64,000 bases of DNA from Brachybacterium sp. FME24 (GTDB lineage: Bacteria > Actinomycetota > Actinomycetes > Actinomycetales > Dermabacteraceae), in the NCBI RefSeq assembly GCF_014897705.1, contig NZ_JABUXV010000004.1, positions 62,001-126,000 of the forward strand, written 5' to 3'. A program made the position numbers and the translations under genes. The notes under the pieces are model-generated. The model was not told the DNA's origin. It saw only the letters and a list, made by a program, of their open reading frames with translations, and searched no databases. Position 1 is the stretch's first letter. Each line of letters opens with the position of its first letter. This document shows positions 60,242 to 64,000 of the stretch, piece by piece.

Positions 60242-61761
60242 CCACCGCCAAGGCCCCGGCCCACTCCGCTCGCACGGACGTCGAGCAGCTGCCCTGGCCC
60301 GGGCTCGACGTCGCCGGACTGCGGATCCTGGTCGCAGGATTCGGCATCTCCGGATACGCCGTCGCCGATCAGACCATGCAGCGCGGCGCCCATGTGCTCG
60401 TGGTCGACGGCTCCGACACCCCCGAGATCCGCGAACGCACCCAGATCCTCGAGGTGCTCGGGGTCGAGGTGCGACTGGGCCCGGAGCACACCCGGTCCCT
60501 CCCTGCGGACCGCGAGGTCGACCTCGTCGTCACCTCACCCGGCTGGCGCCCCAGCCAGCCGCTGCTGGCCGCTGCGGCCGCCGCCGGGATCCCGGTGTGG
60601 AGCGAGATCGAGCTGGCCCGCCGAATGCAGGCCGCGGACGGTCCCGCCTGGCTCGCCGTCACCGGCACCAACGGCAAGACCACCACCGTCACCATGCTCG
60701 AGTCGATCCTGCAGCACGCCGGGCTGCGAGCGGTCGCCTGCGGCAACGTCGGCCTGCCGGTGATCGAGGCGGCCCTGGACCCCGAGGGCTTCGAGGTGCT
60801 CGCGATCGAGCTCTCCAGCTTCCAGCTGCACTGGACGGAGCACCTGGACTGCGAGGCCGCGGCGGTCCTCAACGTGAGCGCCGACCACCTGGATTGGCAC
60901 GGCGGCGCCGAGGCGTACGCACGCGCCAAGGGCCGCATCTTCGACGGCGTCCGCGCCGCGTGCATCTACAACGTCGCCGACGAGACCACGCTGCGCCTGG
61001 TCGAGGACGCAGACGTGGTCGAGGGTGCCCGCGCCGTCGGCATCTCGCTCTCCTCGCCCGATCTCTCCGAGGTCGGCGTGGTCGAGGGCATGCTGGTGGA
61101 CCGTGCCTTCCTCACCGAGCGCCGCACCGCCGCCGCCGAGCTCGCCACCCTCGGCGACCTCGCCCACCTGGGTCCGCAGGGCGCCGGCCCGCATATCCTG
61201 CTCGATGCACTGGCCGCCGCTGCCCTGGCGCGGGCGCACGGTGTCCCGGCGCATGCCGTCCGCGACGGGCTGCGGGCCTATCACGTGGGCAGTCATCGCG
61301 CCCAGCAGATCGCGACCCTCGACGACATCGCCTTCGTCGACGACACCAAGGCCACCAACCCCGCTGCCGCGGCCGCCTCCCTCCGCGCCGCCGAGCGGGT
61401 CGTCTGGATCGCCGGCGGCGACACCAAGGGCGCGGATCTGGATGCGCTCGTCGCCTCGGTCCAGGACCGTCTGGTCGGCGTCGTCCTGCTGGGCGTGGAC
61501 GCGGCGCCGTTCACCTCCGCGCTGGCACGACACGCCCCCGAGGTCCCCGTCCGTCGGATCGATCCGGGCGACACTGACGATGTCGCCGGGCGCTCCCGAC
61601 TCATGGAGGACGCGGTGCAGGCCGCACGCTCCCTCGCCTCCGCGGGGGACGTCGTACTGCTGGCACCTGCCGCCGCCTCCATCGACCAGTTCCGTGACTA
61701 TGCGGAGCGGGGGGATCTGTTCGCGGCGGCCGTCACCCGACTGCCAGGAGCGAGCACATGA
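60238..61761 (+). CDS. murD: UDP-MurNAc-L-Ala–D-Glu ligase MurD
   Basis: Adds D-glutamate to UDP-MurNAc-L-alanine. From the ATG overlapping the mraY stop it has 507 residues. Features are ILVAGFGISGYAVADQTMQRG (uridine-binding Rossmann loop), VTSPGWRPSQPLL, the ATP loop VTGTNGKTTTVTMLESIL, ELSSFQLHWTEHL, NVSADHLDWHGG, FVDDTKATNPAAAAASL and LLAPAAASIDQFRDYAERGDLF. It is coupled to ftsW by another ATGA overlap. Confidence 0.97.
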   Translation: MTTAKAPAHSARTDVEQLPWPGLDVAGLRILVAGFGISGYAVADQTMQRGAHVLVVDGSDTPEIRERTQILEVLGVEVRLGPEHTRSLPADREVDLVVTSPGWRPSQPLLAAAAAAGIPVWSEIELARRMQAADGPAWLAVTGTNGKTTTVTMLESILQHAGLRAVACGNVGLPVIEAALDPEGFEVLAIELSSFQLHWTEHLDCEAAAVLNVSADHLDWHGGAEAYARAKGRIFDGVRAACIYNVADETTLRLVEDADVVEGARAVGISLSSPDLSEVGVVEGMLVDRAFLTERRTAAAELATLGDLAHLGPQGAGPHILLDALAAAALARAHGVPAHAVRDGLRAYHVGSHRAQQIATLDDIAFVDDTKATNPAAAAASLRAAERVVWIAGGDTKGADLDALVASVQDRLVGVVLLGVDAAPFTSALARHAPEVPVRRIDPGDTDDVAGRSRLMEDAVQAARSLASAGDVVLLAPAAASIDQFRDYAERGDLFAAAVTRLPGAST

Positions 61762-63233
61762 CGACCGAGGAGACCCGCCGGGATGCGCGCAGGTCCACCG
61801 GCGTCGTCCGCCCCGACGAGGAGCAGCCGCTCGGCAACATCGGCACCCGGGTGCGCGATGGCGTCGGCAGCTGGCTGAAGTCCCCCGCCCTGGATTTCTA
61901 CGCCCTGATCGTCATCGGTGCACTGCTGGTCAGCGTGGGCCTGGTGATGGTGCTCTCCTCCTCGGCGGTGATCAACATCTCGCGGGGGAACTCGGGCTTC
62001 GCCGGGCTGTTCCGCCAGGGCACCTTCGCCGCCATGGGTCTCGGGCTGCTGGTGGTCGCCGCGTGCCTCCCACCCAGCTTCTATCGCAGGGCGGCGTGGC
62101 CGCTGCTCGGACTCGGACTCGCCCTGCAGTGCCTGGTGTTCGTGCCCGGGCTGGGCGTGGCGGTGGACGGCAACCAGAACTGGATCCGTATCGCGGGTCA
62201 GACCCTCCAGCCCTCGGAGTTCCTCAAGCTCGCGCTCGCGGTATGGCTGGGAGCGCTCCTGGCCACCAAGAGATCGCTCCTGCACAGGCCCGGGCATCTG
62301 CTGTTCCCCCTGGTGCCGGGAGCCCTCCTCGCCCTGGGGCTGGTCATGCTCGGCCACGACCTCGGAACCATGATGATCATGGCCATGCTCGTCGCGGGTG
62401 CGGTGTGGGTCGCCGGTGTCCCGAGGCGCTGGTTCTTGGTGGTCGGCGCCGCCGGTCTGGTCGGGGTGTTCGCCCTGACGATCACGAGTGCGAACCGCAT
62501 GGCGCGCATCGGGAACTGGTTCCACGGGGTCTGCGAAGGGGATTCCTGCTACCAGGCCGATCAGGGTCTCATGGGCCTGGCCGAGGGCGGCTGGTGGGGC
62601 GTCGGCCTCGGTGAGTCCCGCCAGAAGTGGGGACGCCTGCCCGCTGCGGAGGACGACTACATCTTCGCGATCATCGGCGAGGAGCTCGGTCTGATCGGGA
62701 CCCTGGGTGTGCTCGCCCTGTTCGCCGTCCTCGCCCTGGTCATGTTCCGCATGATCACCCGGATCGATGACCATTTCATGCAGATCACCGTCGCCGGCAT
62801 CAGCGCCTGGCTGCTCGGCCAGGCCTTCGTGAACATGATGGTGGTCACGGGGCTCCTTCCCGTGATCGGTGTGCCGTTGCCCTTCATCTCCTCGGGCGGC
62901 TCCGCCCTGCTCGCCTCCATGGCGGCGCTCGGCGTGCTGATTTCCTTCGCGCGCCGGGAACCCGGCGCCCCCGAGGCGATCAGCGCCCGCATCGGCTCGG
63001 TCCGACGCTCGATCAGCGTGCTGCCTGCCCCACGCGACGCGACCGGTCCGGCACAGAAGGCCCGAAAGACTCAGAAGGCTCAGAAGGCTCAGAAGGCTCA
63101 GAAGGCTCAGAAGACCCAGAAGACCCAGAAGGCTCAGAAGGCTCAGAAGACCCAGAAGTCCAGCAAGCCGTCGACGACGACCCGACGCAGCTCGACCGGC
63201 CGAACCACTTCCTCCTCGCGAAGGACCCGATGA
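61758..63233 (+). CDS. ftsW: Peptidoglycan glycosyltransferase FtsW
   Basis: SEDS-family septal polymerase that works with FtsI. The 491 residues hold about ten membrane helices. Family motifs are GLVMVLSSSAV, WIRIAGQTLQPSEFLKLALAVWLG, GHDLGTMMIMAMLVAGA, QADQGLMGLAEGGWWGVGLGESRQKW, EDDYIFAIIGEELGLIG and GLLPVIGVPLPFISSGGSALLA. The cytoplasmic tail (~430–491) is strongly basic and made of QKA/QKT tripeptide repeats, then a Ser/Thr/Arg-rich end. Overlaps murD and murG by four bases. Confidence 0.97.
   Translation: MTTEETRRDARRSTGVVRPDEEQPLGNIGTRVRDGVGSWLKSPALDFYALIVIGALLVSVGLVMVLSSSAVINISRGNSGFAGLFRQGTFAAMGLGLLVVAACLPPSFYRRAAWPLLGLGLALQCLVFVPGLGVAVDGNQNWIRIAGQTLQPSEFLKLALAVWLGALLATKRSLLHRPGHLLFPLVPGALLALGLVMLGHDLGTMMIMAMLVAGAVWVAGVPRRWFLVVGAAGLVGVFALTITSANRMARIGNWFHGVCEGDSCYQADQGLMGLAEGGWWGVGLGESRQKWGRLPAAEDDYIFAIIGEELGLIGTLGVLALFAVLALVMFRMITRIDDHFMQITVAGISAWLLGQAFVNMMVVTGLLPVIGVPLPFISSGGSALLASMAALGVLISFARREPGAPEAISARIGSVRRSISVLPAPRDATGPAQKARKTQKAQKAQKAQKAQKTQKTQKAQKAQKTQKSSKPSTTTRRSSTGRTTSSSRRTR
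63072..63161 (+). repeat. Ten 9-bp tandem repeats in the ftsW tail
   Basis: Ten consecutive copies of CAGAAGNNN: GGCT-ending units x4, GACC x2, GGCT x2, GACC, GTCC. They encode (QKA/T/S) tripeptides and stay in frame whatever the copy number. Confidence 0.95.
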
Positions 63234-64000
63234 CCACGTCCACCCCGCCCCGCATCCTTCTGGCAGGGGGCGGCAGCGCCGGCCACGTGTCTCCGCTGCT
63301 CGCCACCGCCGCACAGATCAGCCGTCGTGCCCCCGGCGCCGAAGTGCTCATCCTGGGGACCCCGGACGGCCTGGAGGCGGACCTCGTGCCCGCGGCCGGC
63401 TACGAACTGCTGACCATCGAGAAGGTCCCGTTCCCGCGCCGGCCCGACAGCGCGGCCCTGCGCTTCCCGCTGAGGTTCGCCGGCACGCTCCGCGAGGTGC
63501 GCTCGATCCTGCGTGACCGCGAGATCGATGTCGTCGCCGGCTTCGGCGGATACGTCTGCCCGCCGGCCTACCTCGCGGCCTTCTCGGCACGGTCGCCCGT
63601 GGTGGTGCACGAGGCGAACCGACGACCGGGCCTGGCGAACCGGCTCGGCTCACGCCGCGCGGCCGCGGTGCTCACCGCTTTCGACGCCTCCAGCCTGCCC
63701 GGAGCCCGCCGGATCGGGATGCCGATGCGCGATGGCATCGCCCACCTGGATCGCGGTGCCCGTCGCCGTGAGGCGCTGGCGGGCTTCGGACTCGATCCCG
63801 CCCGTCCGGTGCTGCTGGCCACCGGTGGATCCCTGGGCGCCCAACGGATGAACGCCGCCGTCGCCGAAGCCGCCGAGAGCTTCACCGAGGCCGGGGCCCA
63901 GATCCTCCATGTCACCGGCCGCGGCAAGGCCGAGGGCCTCCGCAGCCACCCCGGGTACTGCGTGGTCGAGTACGTCAGCGCCATGGAGGACGCCTACGCC
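63230..64000 (+). CDS. murG: UDP-GlcNAc:lipid I transferase MurG (3' end outside window)
   Basis: Converts lipid I to lipid II on the inner membrane face. The first 257 residues are present. The N-terminal motif reads ILLAGGGSAGHVSPLLATAAQ, followed by LILGTPDGLEADLVPAAGYELL, VVAGFGGYVCPPAYLAA and VVVHEANRRPGLANRLGS. The C-domain begins with VLLATGGSLGAQRMNAAVAEA. The first loop has GGGSAGH where many MurG have GGTAGH or GGGTAGH, and the usual HEQN is HEAN; both are mild variants. It overlaps the ftsW stop by four bases. Confidence 0.97.
   Translation, partial: MTTSTPPRILLAGGGSAGHVSPLLATAAQISRRAPGAEVLILGTPDGLEADLVPAAGYELLTIEKVPFPRRPDSAALRFPLRFAGTLREVRSILRDREIDVVAGFGGYVCPPAYLAAFSARSPVVVHEANRRPGLANRLGSRRAAAVLTAFDASSLPGARRIGMPMRDGIAHLDRGARRREALAGFGLDPARPVLLATGGSLGAQRMNAAVAEAAESFTEAGAQILHVTGRGKAEGLRSHPGYCVVEYVSAMEDAYA

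Noticed and set aside
59050..61761. A 903-codon frame suggesting a fused MraY-region/MurD protein
   Set aside because: The part before 60238 is the wrong frame over mraY; MurD begins at the ATG overlapping the mraY stop.
63072..63161. Possible CRISPR-like repeats
   Set aside because: Units are 9 bp with no spacers and encode protein in frame with ftsW.
1..64000. tRNA, rRNA, prophage or insertion sequence
   Set aside because: No cloverleaf-like or transposase-like sequence was recognised by reading; a dedicated tRNA scan was not possible.

Overview
The window is a 64 kb chromosomal segment from a very GC-rich actinobacterium. Gene content and order (clgR–DUF3046–recA–recX–miaB–miaA–dapF–hflX–dinG/lexA–LysM–nrdR, then mraZ–rsmH–ftsL–ftsI–murE–murF–mraY–murD–ftsW–murG) are typical of Micrococcales. 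My best guess is a Brachybacterium-like member of Dermabacteraceae, but the genus is inferred from general resemblance, not from a marker gene. All genes look like core chromosome. I see no insertion sequence, prophage, CRISPR array, rRNA or tRNA gene.

Layout: (1) 1–9.7 kb: the end of proS, a convergent DUF4439 lipoprotein, then the translation-factor operon rimP–nusA–ylxR–infB–rbfA–truB. (2) 9.8–18.6 kb: an L,D-transpeptidase, ribF, rpsO, pnp, an M16 peptidase, dapB and a small TPR-like membrane protein. (3) 18.6–26.1 kb: azlCD, a HAD hydrolase, a long asparagine-synthetase fusion protein, dapA and RNase J. (4) 26.2–33.2 kb: ftsK, pgsA, pncC/cinA, clgR, DUF3046, recA, recX. (5) 33.3–47.3 kb: miaB, YbjN, miaA, dapF, an RsmC-like methyltransferase, hflX, a DinG-type helicase, lexA with a divergent SOS-controlled LysM protein, nrdR, a HelD/HelR-type helicase and a PAC2 protein. 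(6) 47.5–51.5 kb: a cold-shock gene, a spermidine-synthase-like protein, a SAV_6107-type HEPN protein, dinB and DUF3040. (7) 52–64 kb: the dcw division and cell-wall cluster, cut off inside murG.

Two themes run through the window. The first is peptidoglycan: dapA, dapB and dapF make meso-diaminopimelate, MurE carries the DNPR motif for adding it, and MurE/F/D, MraY and MurG build lipid II, which FtsW/FtsI polymerise and cross-link; an L,D-transpeptidase can add 3-3 cross-links. Directly upstream of dapA is the most unusual gene here, a 918-residue protein joining a complete class II asparagine synthetase (AsnB/LtsA-like) to a C-terminal domain resembling F420-0:gamma-glutamyl ligase. The second theme is DNA damage: recA, lexA and the LysM protein carry recognisable SOS boxes of the TCGAAC-N4-GTTCGA type.

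Many genes appear to be translated from leaderless mRNAs: a TANNNT hexamer lies 6–7 bases before the start codon of ftsK, miaA, dapF, the RsmC-like gene, the DinG-like gene, nrdR and the spermidine-synthase-like gene. I used this to choose several starts. Strong GC-rich hairpins lie at most convergent gene ends.
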